Program-made: the position numbers and the translations under genes
The notes under the pieces: generated by a model
Told to the model about the DNA's origin: nothing
Database searches by the model: none
The model's input: only the letters and a program-made list of their open reading frames with translations
From: Hymenobacter polaris
GTDB taxonomy: Bacteria > Bacteroidota > Bacteroidia > Cytophagales > Hymenobacteraceae
Direction: 5' to 3'
DNA length: 64,000 bases
Assembly: GCF_012927305.1 (NCBI RefSeq)
Contig: NZ_JABBGH010000001.1
Span: forward strand, 1,674,001-1,738,000
Shown here: positions 41,774 to 49,321 of the stretch, in pieces
Position numbering within the stretch: the stretch's first letter is position 1
How the letters are laid out: each line of letters opens with the position of its first letter

Positions 41774-44308
41774 ATGAATTTCAGTTGGTTAGTTACCATG
41801 GCCTGGCGCGACTCGCGCCGCAGCCGCTCCCGGCTGGCGCTGTTTATGTCGAGCATCGTGCTGGGCATTGCGGCGCTGGTAGGCATCAATTCGTTTGGCG
41901 ACAACCTAGCGCGCAGCATCAGCGAGCAGGCGCGTGAGCTGCTGGGCGCCGACCTAGTGGTGTCGTCGAGCCAGCCCATCGACTCTACCCTGAAGCCGGC
42001 CCTAGGGCGGCTGGGGCGCACGCGCACCGAGGAGGTGTCGTTTGCCTCGCTGGTGTCGTTTCCGCGCACCAAGGGCGTGCGGCTGGCGCAGGTGCGGGCC
42101 CTGGGGTCCGGCTTCCCCTACTACGGCGCCTGGGAAACTCAGCCCGCTGCCGCCAGCGCCGACTTTCGGGCCGGGCGCGGCAACGGGGCGCTAGTAGATG
42201 ACGTGCTGCTGGCGCAGTTCGACGCCCGCGTGGGCGACTCGGTGAAAGTGGGCACCCTTACGCTACCCATTGTGGGGCGGGTACTGGCCACGCCGGGCCA
42301 AAGCGGCTTTAGCGCGGCGGTGGCCCCTAAGGTGTTCATTCCCATCAAGTACCTGCCCCAAACCGGGCTGGTGCAGCGCGGCAGCCGGGTGCAGTACCGC
42401 ACCTACTACCAGTTTGCGCCGGGCCAGGACGTGGCCGCCGCCATCAAGCCCCTGCAGGCGCGCTTCGACGCTACGGGCGTGGACACCGACACCGTGGCCA
42501 GCCGCCAGCAAAGCACCGGCCGCTCGTTCCGGGACCTGACCCGGTTTCTGAGCCTCGTGGCCTTTGTGGCGCTGCTGCTGGGTAGCGTGGGCGTGGCCAG
42601 CGCCGTGAGCCTCTACGTGAAGGAAAAGCTGGGCAGCGTGGCCGTGCTGCGCTGCCTGGGCGCCAGCGGGCGGCAGGCGCTGCTCATCTACCTCATCCAA
42701 ACCAGCGGCCTGGGGCTGCTGGGCGCGGCTATTGGGGCGGCCCTAGGGGCGGTGGTGCAGCTGGTGCTGCCGCGGGTGCTGGGCGGCTTTTTGCCGGTGC
42801 AGGTGAGCGTGGCGGTGTCGCCGGCCTCGGTGGGCCTGGGGCTGCTGACGGGGTTGGCCATGGCGGTGCTGTTTGCGCTGCTGCCGCTGCTCAGCATCCG
42901 GCGGGTGTCGCCGCTGCGGGTGCTGCGCTCGGCCTACGACGAGGACACGACGCCCGCCGACCCACTGCGCGGGCTGGTGCTGGGCCTCATTGCGGCGTTT
43001 GTGCTGGGCTTTTCGTACTTCCAAACCCGCGACTGGAAGCTAGCGCTGGGCTTCGCAGCCGGGCTGCTGGTGGCCCTAGGGGCGCTCACGGGCCTGGGGC
43101 TGGGGCTGCGCTGGCTGCTGCGCCGCTTCTTCCCCACCGGCTGGAGCTACGTGGCCCGGCAGGGGCTTGCCAATCTGTTCCGGCCCCAAAACCAGACGGT
43201 TACGCTCATCCTGTCCCTGGGCCTGGGCACGTTTTTGCTGGCCACGCTCTACCTGGTGCAGGGCGTGCTGCTGGGCCGGGTGCAGCTGGCGGGCGGCGGT
43301 GAGCAGCCCAATCTGGTGCTCTTCGACATCCAAACCGAGCAGCAGCGCGGCGTCGAGCAGCTGCTGGCCCAGCAGCGCCTACCCATCATCCAGCGCGTAC
43401 CCATTGTGACGATGCGCCTGGCCGCCATCAACGGCCGCACCGTGTCGCAGCTCAAGAAAGATACCGCCAACGGCATTCCGCCCTGGGCGCTCACCCGCGA
43501 GTACCGCGTCACGTACCGCGACACGCTCAGCAAGACCGAAAAGCTGGTGTCGGGCACGCCGCCGCAGCGGGCGGTGGCCGGCGGCCTGCCCCGCGTGTCG
43601 GTCGATAACAGCTACTTGCAGCGCGTGCACCTCAAGCTGGGCGACACGCTGAGCTTCAACGTGCAGGGCGCGCCGCTCGACGTAGTGGTGGGCGGCTCGC
43701 GCGAGGTCGATTGGGGCCGGGTGCAAACCAATTTCCTGGTCGTGTTCCCCAGCGGTGTACTCGAAGATGCGCCGCAGTTCCACGTCATCCTCACGCGCAC
43801 GCCCAGCACTGCCGCGCTGGCCGCCACCCAGCAGGGCCTAGTGCGCCAGTTCCCCAACGTGTCGGCCATTGACCTGGGGTTGATTCTGCAAACGGTGGAT
43901 GACATTCTGGGCAAAATCTCGTTCGTTATCCGCTTCATGGCGGGCTTCAGCATCCTCACCGGGCTGCTGGTGCTGGCCTCGTCGGTGCTCATCAGCCGCT
44001 ACCAGCGCACCCGCGAAAGCGTGCTGCTGCGCACCCTAGGGGCCAGCCGCCGCCAAATTGCCCGCATCACGCTGCTCGAATACGCCCTGCTGGGCACCCT
44101 GGCCGCGCTGGCCGGCGTGGTGCTGGCTGCCCTGGCCGCCTGGGCCCTGGCCTACTGGGTGTTTGAGGCGCCGCTGGCTCTAGGCAGCCTAGCCTGGCTG
44201 CCGGCCCTGGTGCTGCTGGTGGCGGCCCTCACGGCCATCATCGGCTGGCTCAACAGCCGCTCGGTGCTGAGCCAGCCGCCGCTGGCGGTATTAAGGGCGG
44301 AAGGGTAG
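41774..44308 (+). CDS. FtsX-like ABC permease, YbbP type
   Basis: 844 residues. One N-terminal helix (ALFMSSIVLGIAALVGINSF), a large periplasmic domain, then three helices of the first FtsX unit (VAFVALLLGSVGVASAVSLY, LVLGLIAAFVLGFSYFQT), a second periplasmic part and a second FtsX unit at the C-terminus (FMAGFSILTGLLVLASSVLI, then LLVAALTAIIGWLNSRS). Together with the ATPase it forms an envelope ABC complex thought to move or release lipids or acyl compounds; the cargo is unproven for this family. The stop lies three bases before a perfect 35-bp hairpin. Confidence 0.93.
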   Translation: MNFSWLVTMAWRDSRRSRSRLALFMSSIVLGIAALVGINSFGDNLARSISEQARELLGADLVVSSSQPIDSTLKPALGRLGRTRTEEVSFASLVSFPRTKGVRLAQVRALGSGFPYYGAWETQPAAASADFRAGRGNGALVDDVLLAQFDARVGDSVKVGTLTLPIVGRVLATPGQSGFSAAVAPKVFIPIKYLPQTGLVQRGSRVQYRTYYQFAPGQDVAAAIKPLQARFDATGVDTDTVASRQQSTGRSFRDLTRFLSLVAFVALLLGSVGVASAVSLYVKEKLGSVAVLRCLGASGRQALLIYLIQTSGLGLLGAAIGAALGAVVQLVLPRVLGGFLPVQVSVAVSPASVGLGLLTGLAMAVLFALLPLLSIRRVSPLRVLRSAYDEDTTPADPLRGLVLGLIAAFVLGFSYFQTRDWKLALGFAAGLLVALGALTGLGLGLRWLLRRFFPTGWSYVARQGLANLFRPQNQTVTLILSLGLGTFLLATLYLVQGVLLGRVQLAGGGEQPNLVLFDIQTEQQRGVEQLLAQQRLPIIQRVPIVTMRLAAINGRTVSQLKKDTANGIPPWALTREYRVTYRDTLSKTEKLVSGTPPQRAVAGGLPRVSVDNSYLQRVHLKLGDTLSFNVQGAPLDVVVGGSREVDWGRVQTNFLVVFPSGVLEDAPQFHVILTRTPSTAALAATQQGLVRQFPNVSAIDLGLILQTVDDILGKISFVIRFMAGFSILTGLLVLASSVLISRYQRTRESVLLRTLGASRRQIARITLLEYALLGTLAALAGVVLAALAAWALAYWVFEAPLALGSLAWLPALVLLVAALTAIIGWLNSRSVLSQPPLAVLRAEG

Positions 44309-44311
44309 TTT

Positions 44312-44386
44312 CAGTTCGCGTCTATTGCTAACAGTCTTAATTCAGCGAAAAGCTGAATTAAGACTGTTAGCAATAGACGCGAACTG
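44312..44386. repeat. Perfect 35-bp inverted repeat, unrelated in sequence to the other palindromes
   Basis: Arms 44312-44346 and 44352-44386 match exactly (left begins CAGTTCGCGTCTATTGCTAA, then CAGTCTTAATTCAGC), with a 5-base loop GAAAA. It starts three bases after the permease stop and ends 32 bases before an AT-rich gene. There is no flanking direct repeat and no transposase. Confidence 0.97.
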
Positions 44387-44418
44387 TATATTGCAGACAA
44401 ACTAAAACCTTCACTTAA

Positions 44419-45387
44419 ATGGGGCAAAGAGCAAATTATATTATCAAGAACCAGGACAAGCTTACTATTCACTACACCCATTGGCGCGCCAATTGTATAG
44501 CACAAGACTTATATCTTGGCGAAAAAAGGTTTTTAAAGTATGTCAACGAATGCAAGATAGTAGATGAAATCATAAACTACCCATGGATTGAAGGTTGTGT
44601 TATTATTGATATACTTAATAAGCACCTATGTTTCTGGTCATGGGAAATACCTAATGTTACATCCGTAATTAGTTATTATCTACAGGCACTACGAGACAAA
44701 TGGACAGGTTGGACTATCGAGCATCTCTCAAATGGCATGTATGACGCTGAAAAAATATTAGCTATTGATTATGTATCTAAGCAGGAATTTTCAAAACTCG
44801 ACATACCTTCTGAGGAAGATGTCATTGATGATAAAGTAGAAGAATGGATTACTGTGACTGTGCTCATAAAACACTCAAACGAATTATTTGTAACTAGTAC
44901 TGGCAATTTATCTGTAGAATCAATTATTAGCTATGGCCCAAAAATTATCGAGTTACTACAAAGAAAACCAAGATATAACTTACCTAACGAAGACGATGCC
45001 ACGCAAGAATGCATAATATTTGACATCGATTCAAAAGTCATCTTTATAAGTCAAAGCGAGTTTGGATTGTGGGAACAAACGGCACCTTTATGGGATAGCT
45101 ACGCATTAATAATGGGAGATACTGGATACATAGCCACACTTCAAATGGCCAACATAGATACAACTAACCTTCTGTTACCACAGGATAAAGTAATTGAATA
45201 CTTTACTGCACTAGTAGCCCAAACAAGCGACTTTAATCCAGCAGATTTTGCACAACGAATTATACAAGACCAGAAAGATGCCGTCTTTCATCCAGATTTT
45301 TTTGACAACACAAAGCCCAATAGAACCATTATTGAAGTAATTACCTCTAAACTCAAATCCCTTTTTAAAAGAAATAATTCTTCATAG
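44419..45387 (+). CDS. AT-rich orphan protein of the MGQRAN-type, function unknown
   Basis: 322 residues: MGQRANYIIKNQDKLTIHYT, then HWRAN (His21-Trp22), LYLGEKRFLKYV, VIIDILNKHLCFWSWEIPN and KWTGWTIEHLSNGMYDAEKI. I recall scattered bacterial proteins that open MGQRAN and have a HW.AN site, always uncharacterised and often near toxin-immunity or defence loci; this is from memory. No membrane helix or signal. By eye G+C is around one-third, far below the ~65-70 percent neighbours; it uses ATA, TTA and AAA codons freely and has no CCTAGG. Clear sign of transfer. It follows a perfect hairpin and has its own A/T-rich leader. Confidence 0.85.
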   Translation: MGQRANYIIKNQDKLTIHYTHWRANCIAQDLYLGEKRFLKYVNECKIVDEIINYPWIEGCVIIDILNKHLCFWSWEIPNVTSVISYYLQALRDKWTGWTIEHLSNGMYDAEKILAIDYVSKQEFSKLDIPSEEDVIDDKVEEWITVTVLIKHSNELFVTSTGNLSVESIISYGPKIIELLQRKPRYNLPNEDDATQECIIFDIDSKVIFISQSEFGLWEQTAPLWDSYALIMGDTGYIATLQMANIDTTNLLLPQDKVIEYFTALVAQTSDFNPADFAQRIIQDQKDAVFHPDFFDNTKPNRTIIEVITSKLKSLFKRNNSS

Positions 45388-45444
45388 AATTATACTCTAC
45401 TATTCCAATTAGTGGATAGTGAAGGCTGACGTACCGTACAGAAG

Positions 45445-45452
45445 TACCTTTG
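45445..45452 (+). promoter_or_regulatory. Candidate -7 element (TACCTTTG) for the heptose kinase gene
   Basis: An exact TAnnTTTG match only 7 bases before the ATG at 45460, which would make a nearly leaderless mRNA. No convincing -33 box. Confidence 0.4.
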
Positions 45453-45459
45453 CGGCCCT

Positions 45460-46464
45460 ATGTCCGCTGCTGCCCCTACCCCACTGCCCGAGTTGTTTGA
45501 GAAGTTTAGCCGCCTGCACGTGCTCATCGTGGGCGACGTCATGGTTGATGCCTACGTGTGGGGCCGCGCCTCGCGCCTCTCACCCGAGGCGCCGGTGCCG
45601 GTGGTGAACGTGGAGCGCACCGAAAACCGCCTGGGCGGCGCCGCCAACGTGGCCCTTAACGTGCAGGCCCTAGGGGCCACCCCGCTGCTGTGCGCCGTAG
45701 TGGGCGACGATGCCGGCGGCGACCAGCTGCTGCACCTGCTGCACCAGCGCGACCTGCCGGCCGACGGTGTCATCCGCAGCCGACACCGCCCTACTACGCA
45801 CAAGCAGCGCATCCTGGCCGCCGGGCAGCAGCTCGTGCGCATTGACTCGGAGGTCGAAACCGACCTCAACGCTGAGGAAGCCGCCCAGCTGCTAGCCGCC
45901 TACGACGACCTGCTGCCCCGCGCCGACGTGGTGATTTTTGAGGACTACGACAAAGGCGTGCTCAGCGAAGGCATTATTACCGAGTGCATTGCCCGCGCCC
46001 GGCAGCGCGGCGTGCCTACGGTGGTAGACCCTAAGAAGAAGAATTTCCTAGCCTACCGCCGCTGCACTCTCTTCAAACCTAACCTGAAGGAGCTGCGCGA
46101 AGGCATGAAGCTGGAGTTTGGCCCGCCCACCGCCGACCCAGCCGGCTTCGAGGCCGCCGTGGCCCGCCTGCGCGAGCTGCTGCAGCCCGATACGGTGCTG
46201 GTGACGCTCTCGGAGCACGGTGTCTTTGCTCAGCAGGGCGACGCGAAAACCTACCTGCCGGCCCACCTGCGCACCATCTCCGACGTGTCGGGCGCCGGCG
46301 ATACGGTTATCAGCATCGCGGCCTGCTGCGTGGCCCTAGGGCAGCCCGCCGCCTTCACGGCCGCGCTGGCCAACCTGGGCGGCGGCCTGGTGTGCGAGCA
46401 GGTAGGCGTGGTGCCCATCGAGAAAACCCTGCTGCTGCAAGAAGCTGAGGCCGCTGGGCTGTAG
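45460..46464 (+). CDS. D-glycero-beta-D-manno-heptose-7-phosphate kinase (RfaE1/HldE kinase domain)
   Basis: 334 residues, PfkB fold, kinase domain only. Substrate blocks: VLIVGDVMVDAYVWGRASRL, SPEAPVPVVNVERTENRLGG, AANVALNVQALGATPLLCAV. Anion-hole/catalytic site DVSGAGDTVISIAACCVALG. VVDPKKKNFLAYRRCTLFKP is the nucleotide side. It lacks the C-terminal cytidylyltransferase part of bifunctional HldE, so the ADP-heptose adenylyltransferase must be elsewhere. It phosphorylates heptose-7-P at O1 for LPS core or S-layer heptose. Confidence 0.93.
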   Translation: MSAAAPTPLPELFEKFSRLHVLIVGDVMVDAYVWGRASRLSPEAPVPVVNVERTENRLGGAANVALNVQALGATPLLCAVVGDDAGGDQLLHLLHQRDLPADGVIRSRHRPTTHKQRILAAGQQLVRIDSEVETDLNAEEAAQLLAAYDDLLPRADVVIFEDYDKGVLSEGIITECIARARQRGVPTVVDPKKKNFLAYRRCTLFKPNLKELREGMKLEFGPPTADPAGFEAAVARLRELLQPDTVLVTLSEHGVFAQQGDAKTYLPAHLRTISDVSGAGDTVISIAACCVALGQPAAFTAALANLGGGLVCEQVGVVPIEKTLLLQEAEAAGL

Positions 46465-46529
46465 CTTGGACTTGCAGTCCGAGCGCGAGCATTCTTGCAC
46501 CCTAGGGCGAATTTAGAGTCGATATACTC

Positions 46530-46604
46530 GTACCGTGGGCTCTGTGAGTCCGCGAATTTGAGCGGCAAATCCTACTACGCGCGGACTCACAGAGTCCGCG
46601 GTAC
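46530..46604. repeat. Imperfect 25-bp inverted repeat of a second (GCGGACTC) family
   Basis: Left arm 46530-46554 (GTACCGTGGGCTCTGTGAGT, then CCGCG) and right arm 46580-46604 match at 23 of 25 positions, with a 25-base loop. A short palindrome GGACTTGCAGTCC at 46468-46480 and another at 41746 share the theme. Located between converging genes. Confidence 0.85.
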
Positions 46605-46619
46605 AGCTATTCACAGCAA

Positions 46620-47174
46620 CTACCGCAGGCTTTTAATTACTCGCGCCGGGTTGCCCACGGCCAGCGAGTAGGGCGGCACATCCTTGGTAACTACGGCGCC
46701 GGCGCCAATGACGCAGCCCGCCCCGATGCTGACGCCGGGGCACACGATGGCGCCGCCGCCCAGCCAGCAGTCGTCGCCGATGCTGATGGGGCGGGCAAGC
46801 TCCAGGGTGCGGCGCGTGGGGGCGTCTAGGGGGTGCGTGGCAGCGTAGAGCTGCACGCCGGGCCCAAACAGCACGTTGGCGCCGATGGTGATGCGCGCCG
46901 CGTCGAGCACCACGCAGTTCACGTTGAAGTACACGTTGGCCCCGCAGTAGATGTTGTGGCCGTAGTCGCAGTGGAAGGGTGGCTCGACCCACAGGTTTTC
47001 GCCGGCGTGGGGCAGCAGTTCGGCCAGGATGGCGCGGGCGGCCTCGCCCACCACGTACTCAGTCACGTTGAGGCGGTGCAGCAGGCGCTTGGCGCGGGTG
47101 CGGGCCGCCACCAGGGCGGGGTCGAAGGCGGCGTACAGCTCGCCGGCCAGCATCTTTTCTGCTTCGGTAGCCAT
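46620..47174 (-). CDS. Maltose/galactoside O-acetyltransferase family (Maa/LacA)
   Basis: 184 residues from ATG at 47174 (MATEAEKMLAGELYAAFDPA); the upstream frame is Cys-rich nonsense. N-terminal Mac domain, then hexapeptide repeats forming a left-handed beta helix: FHCDYGHNIYCGANVYFNV, VVLDAARITIGANVLFGPGV, catalytic His in LYAATHPLDAPTRR, PISIGDDCWLGGGAIVCPGV and a closing GNPARVIKSLR. It transfers acetyl from acetyl-CoA to sugars or galactosides in the cytosol. It lies 7 bases after a small membrane gene. Confidence 0.93.
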   Translation of the reverse strand: MATEAEKMLAGELYAAFDPALVAARTRAKRLLHRLNVTEYVVGEAARAILAELLPHAGENLWVEPPFHCDYGHNIYCGANVYFNVNCVVLDAARITIGANVLFGPGVQLYAATHPLDAPTRRTLELARPISIGDDCWLGGGAIVCPGVSIGAGCVIGAGAVVTKDVPPYSLAVGNPARVIKSLR

Positions 47175-47181
47175 GGCGACG

Positions 47182-47394
47182 CTACGAGCGGGCGAGGAAG
47201 TGGAACAGCACCACCAGCCCAAACACGACAAACGGCATGGCCAGCACCGAGGCCAGCACGGTAGCCGCCAGCACCGCCGCCTCGCTGGCCAGCCGCCGCC
47301 GAAACAACCGCCGCAGCCAGAAAAACAGCCCACCGGATAGCAGCAGCGACAGCACGTAAAAGGCGGTCCCGTATTCGGGGGCTATCAGGGGCAT
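47182..47394 (-). CDS. Small two-helix membrane protein
   Basis: 70 residues. First helix about 10-27 (YVLSLLLSGGLFFWLRRLF), a short basic loop RRRLASEA, second helix about 38-65 (AVLAATVLASVLAMPFVVFG). No family. ATG start at 47394. It sits 7 bases upstream of the acetyltransferase start, so they share an mRNA. Confidence 0.75.
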   Translation of the reverse strand: MPLIAPEYGTAFYVLSLLLSGGLFFWLRRLFRRRLASEAAVLAATVLASVLAMPFVVFGLVVLFHFLARS

Positions 47395-47399
47395 TTCAA

Positions 47400-47810
47400 T
47401 TAAAGGGAATCAGGCCAAAAGTGTCTTATTGATTCTGGCCAAGTTTGGTGAATTAAATTCACTAACGCTTTGCCACCTGCTGTTACCGAAGATTCGTGCG
47501 AGAAGTACAGCAAAAACTGGAATGATTGGTCGGTATACATGTGCTCTAAGCCACTGTACTGAAACAAGCAGTTAGTCAGGGCAACAATTTTTACCGTCCC
47601 TTCTTCGGTAATCTCGTAAAGTTCTGAAACGTTGAAAGTTCGTTCAAGAAGTGTCGGGAGCTTGCCATCAAACTGTTCAGCAAAAGTCTCTGCTCCGTAC
47701 ATTTCTAGTTCTTCCGAGAATTTTGCCGGACCAGTGATTGGGACCCATCCGGAAGGCAGGTCGCAACCCCATCGCTGGTTTAATTCAAGCAAAACACTAT
47801 CCTCATCCAT
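47400..47810 (-). CDS. Hypothetical acidic protein, moderately AT-rich
   Basis: 136 residues from ATG at 47810 (MDEDSVLLELNQRWGCDLPS); the frame runs four codons further to a TTG. Acidic and aromatic: WVPITGPAKFSEELEMYGAE, LYEITEEGTVKIVALTNCLF, YTDQSFQFLLYFSHESSV. No membrane helix. G+C is visibly below that of the neighbours, though less extreme than the 44419 gene. Shape and size recall immunity-like or defence-adjacent orphans, but no match is claimed. Its promoter region abuts a palindromic element. Confidence 0.75.
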   Translation of the reverse strand: MDEDSVLLELNQRWGCDLPSGWVPITGPAKFSEELEMYGAETFAEQFDGKLPTLLERTFNVSELYEITEEGTVKIVALTNCLFQYSGLEHMYTDQSFQFLLYFSHESSVTAGGKALVNLIHQTWPESIRHFWPDSL

Positions 47811-47856
47811 CGGCTCACGCAACTTAGGGTAGACTTGTTCTTGAATAAAGATTTCC

Positions 47857-47963
47857 GAAGAAGAACGTCATGCTGAGCCTGCCGAAGCATCTCTACCGCG
47901 CCGTTAGCCAATCGTTCAACGGCGTGGTAGAGATGCTTCGGCAGGCTCAGCATGACGTTCTTC
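47857..47963. repeat. GTCATGCTGAGC-type palindromic element, perfect 38-bp arms
   Basis: Arms 47857-47894 and 47926-47963 are exact complements; outer GAAGAAC, then GTCATGCTGAGCCTGCCGAA and GCATCTCTACC. Lies between the 5' end of the 47400 gene and the 3' end of hemE. Confidence 0.95.
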
Positions 47964-48011
47964 TCAGTTTTATTACTTCAGAAATACATCTAGTAGCTAT
48001 GTGCCGCCAAG

Positions 48012-49037
48012 TTACCCCCGCCAAGCCTTCACCGTTTGCACAAAAACCTTAACGTTTTCGGCGGGCGTATCGGGGTAGACGCCGTGGCCGAGGTTGGCGA
48101 TGTGGGGGCCGCCGGCAAACTCGCGCAGCATGGCTTCAGTGGCGGCTTTTACTTGCTCGGGAGTGCCGTAGAGGGCGCAGGGGTCGAGGTTGCCTTGCAG
48201 GGTTTTGCCGGGCGCCTGCCGGCGGACCTCCCTAGGGCTCTGGTTCCAGTCGAGGCCGATGGTGCGGGCGGGCGAGTGGGCAAAGTCCTCCACGGCCCAC
48301 CAGGCGCCCTTGGCAAACACCGTGACGGGCACCAGCGGCGCCAGCGCCTCGCTGATGCGGGCAATGTAGCGGGCCGAAAACTCGTGGTAGTGCGCGGGCG
48401 GCAGGATGCCGGCCCACGAGTCGAACACCTGCACTAGGTCGGCGCCGGCCTCTACCTGCGCTTGCAGGTAGGCAATGGTGGTGACGGTGATTTTTTCGAG
48501 CAGCTGGTGGGCAAGGGTCGGTTCCTGGTAGAGCAGGCGGCGGGCCTTGCTGAAGGTTTTGGAGCCGTGGCCCTCCACCATGTAAGCCAGGATGGTCCAG
48601 GGCGCGCCCGCGAAGCCGATGAGCGGCACCCGGCCATGCAGCTCGCGCTTGGTTACGCGCAGAGCGTCGAGCACGTAGCCCAGGTGCTCGGCGGGGTCGG
48701 CCACGCGCAGCTTCTGCACGTCGGCGGCGCTCTTGATGGTTTCGGGAAAGAAGGGGCCCCGCGCCTCTACCATCTCGTAGGTCAGGCCCATGGCCTCGGG
48801 CACCACCAGGATGTCGGAGAAGATGATGGCGGCGTCTACGTCGAGCGCATCGACGGGCTGAATAGTGACCTCGGCGGCCAGCTCGGGCGTTTCCACCAGC
48901 TCCTTGAAGCCGGAGAGGCGGGCGCGCACGGCGCGGTACTCGGGCAGGATGCGCCCGGCCTGGCGCATGAGCCAGACGGGGGTGCGCTCGGTGGGCAGGC
49001 CCTGGGCGGCGCGGAGCAGGAGGTCGTTTTGGAGCAT
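48012..49037 (-). CDS. hemE: Uroporphyrinogen decarboxylase
   Basis: 341 residues, normal length. The N-terminal [20 protein letters not shown] is the family signature; [18 protein letters not shown] is the second; [20 protein letters not shown] carries the active-site Asp region; [38 protein letters not shown] and [20 protein letters not shown] complete it. It decarboxylates uroporphyrinogen III to coproporphyrinogen III on the haem path. ATG at 49037. It is transcribed away from the tRNA gene just upstream. Confidence 0.97.
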   Translation of the reverse strand: MLQNDLLLRAAQGLPTERTPVWLMRQAGRILPEYRAVRARLSGFKELVETPELAAEVTIQPVDALDVDAAIIFSDILVVPEAMGLTYEMVEARGPFFPETIKSAADVQKLRVADPAEHLGYVLDALRVTKRELHGRVPLIGFAGAPWTILAYMVEGHGSKTFSKARRLLYQEPTLAHQLLEKITVTTIAYLQAQVEAGADLVQVFDSWAGILPPAHYHEFSARYIARISEALAPLVPVTVFAKGAWWAVEDFAHSPARTIGLDWNQSPREVRRQAPGKTLQGNLDPCALYGTPEQVKAATEAMLREFAGGPHIANLGHGVYPDTPAENVKVFVQTVKAWRG

Positions 49038-49135
49038 GGCAGAGGGCGCGCCGGGGGTGGGCGCAGAGCGTTGAACGGATGTGCCGGCCCGGCGGGCAAA
49101 GCCGCGCCGGAGGCAGCCCTAGGGGCGGTAAAAAG

Positions 49136-49168
49136 AAAAAGCCCGCTAGCAACTTGCTAGCGGGCTTT
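49136..49168 (-). terminator. tRNA-Lys terminator
   Basis: Stem AAAGCCCGCTAGCAA and its complement around one base, followed by A/T runs. It begins directly after the encoded CCA. Its stem is shared with the mutS2 terminator. Confidence 0.9.
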
Positions 49169-49244
49169 TGGTGGCTCCGCTGGGATTCGAACCCAGGACC
49201 CGTACATTAAAAGTGTACTGCTCTACCAGCTGAGCTACAGAACC
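49169..49244 (-). tRNA. tRNA-Lys (anticodon UUU), CCA encoded
   Basis: 76 bases reading leftward. Acceptor GGTTCTG pairs with CGGAGCC (two G-U pairs). D arm GCTC...GAGC. Anticodon stem GTACA/TGTAC around CTTTTAA gives UUU. T arm CTGGG-TTCGAAT-CCCAG. Discriminator A and then CCA. This is the tRNA for AAA/AAG, a t6A37 substrate, which links it to the Sua5-type enzyme here. Confidence 0.97.
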
Positions 49245-49288
49245 GGTACTTTTGTGCGACAAACCCGGCGTTTCCGTTTTTGTGGGTG

Positions 49289-49319
49289 CAAAAGTACAGC
49301 CCCTTCTTCGTTCTGACAA
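49289..49319 (-). promoter_or_regulatory. Promoter of tRNA-Lys
   Basis: On the minus strand TTG (49319-49317), 20 bases, then TACTTTTG (49296-49289): an exact Bacteroidota -33/-7 pair, 44 bases before the tRNA 5' end. The clearest promoter in the window. Confidence 0.75.
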
Positions 49320-49321
49320 CC

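Noticed and set aside
44312-45459. Insertion sequence carrying the AT-rich gene
   Set aside because: No transposase, no terminal repeat on the far side and no target-site duplication; the 35-bp palindrome is self-contained on one side only.
46620-47333. A longer acetyltransferase with a Cys-rich N-terminal extension
   Set aside because: The first 53 codons overlap the small membrane gene and read Cys/Trp/Arg-rich; the Mac domain starts at the ATG at 47174.
48232-49152. A 306-codon frame overlapping hemE
   Set aside because: Arg/Ala/Pro-rich shadow of hemE; the hemE frame is unmistakable.
49247-49254. TACTTTTG on the plus strand as promoter of the TPR/SH3 gene
   Set aside because: It matches TAnnTTTG but lies beside the tRNA 5' end with no TTG at -33; too weak to list.
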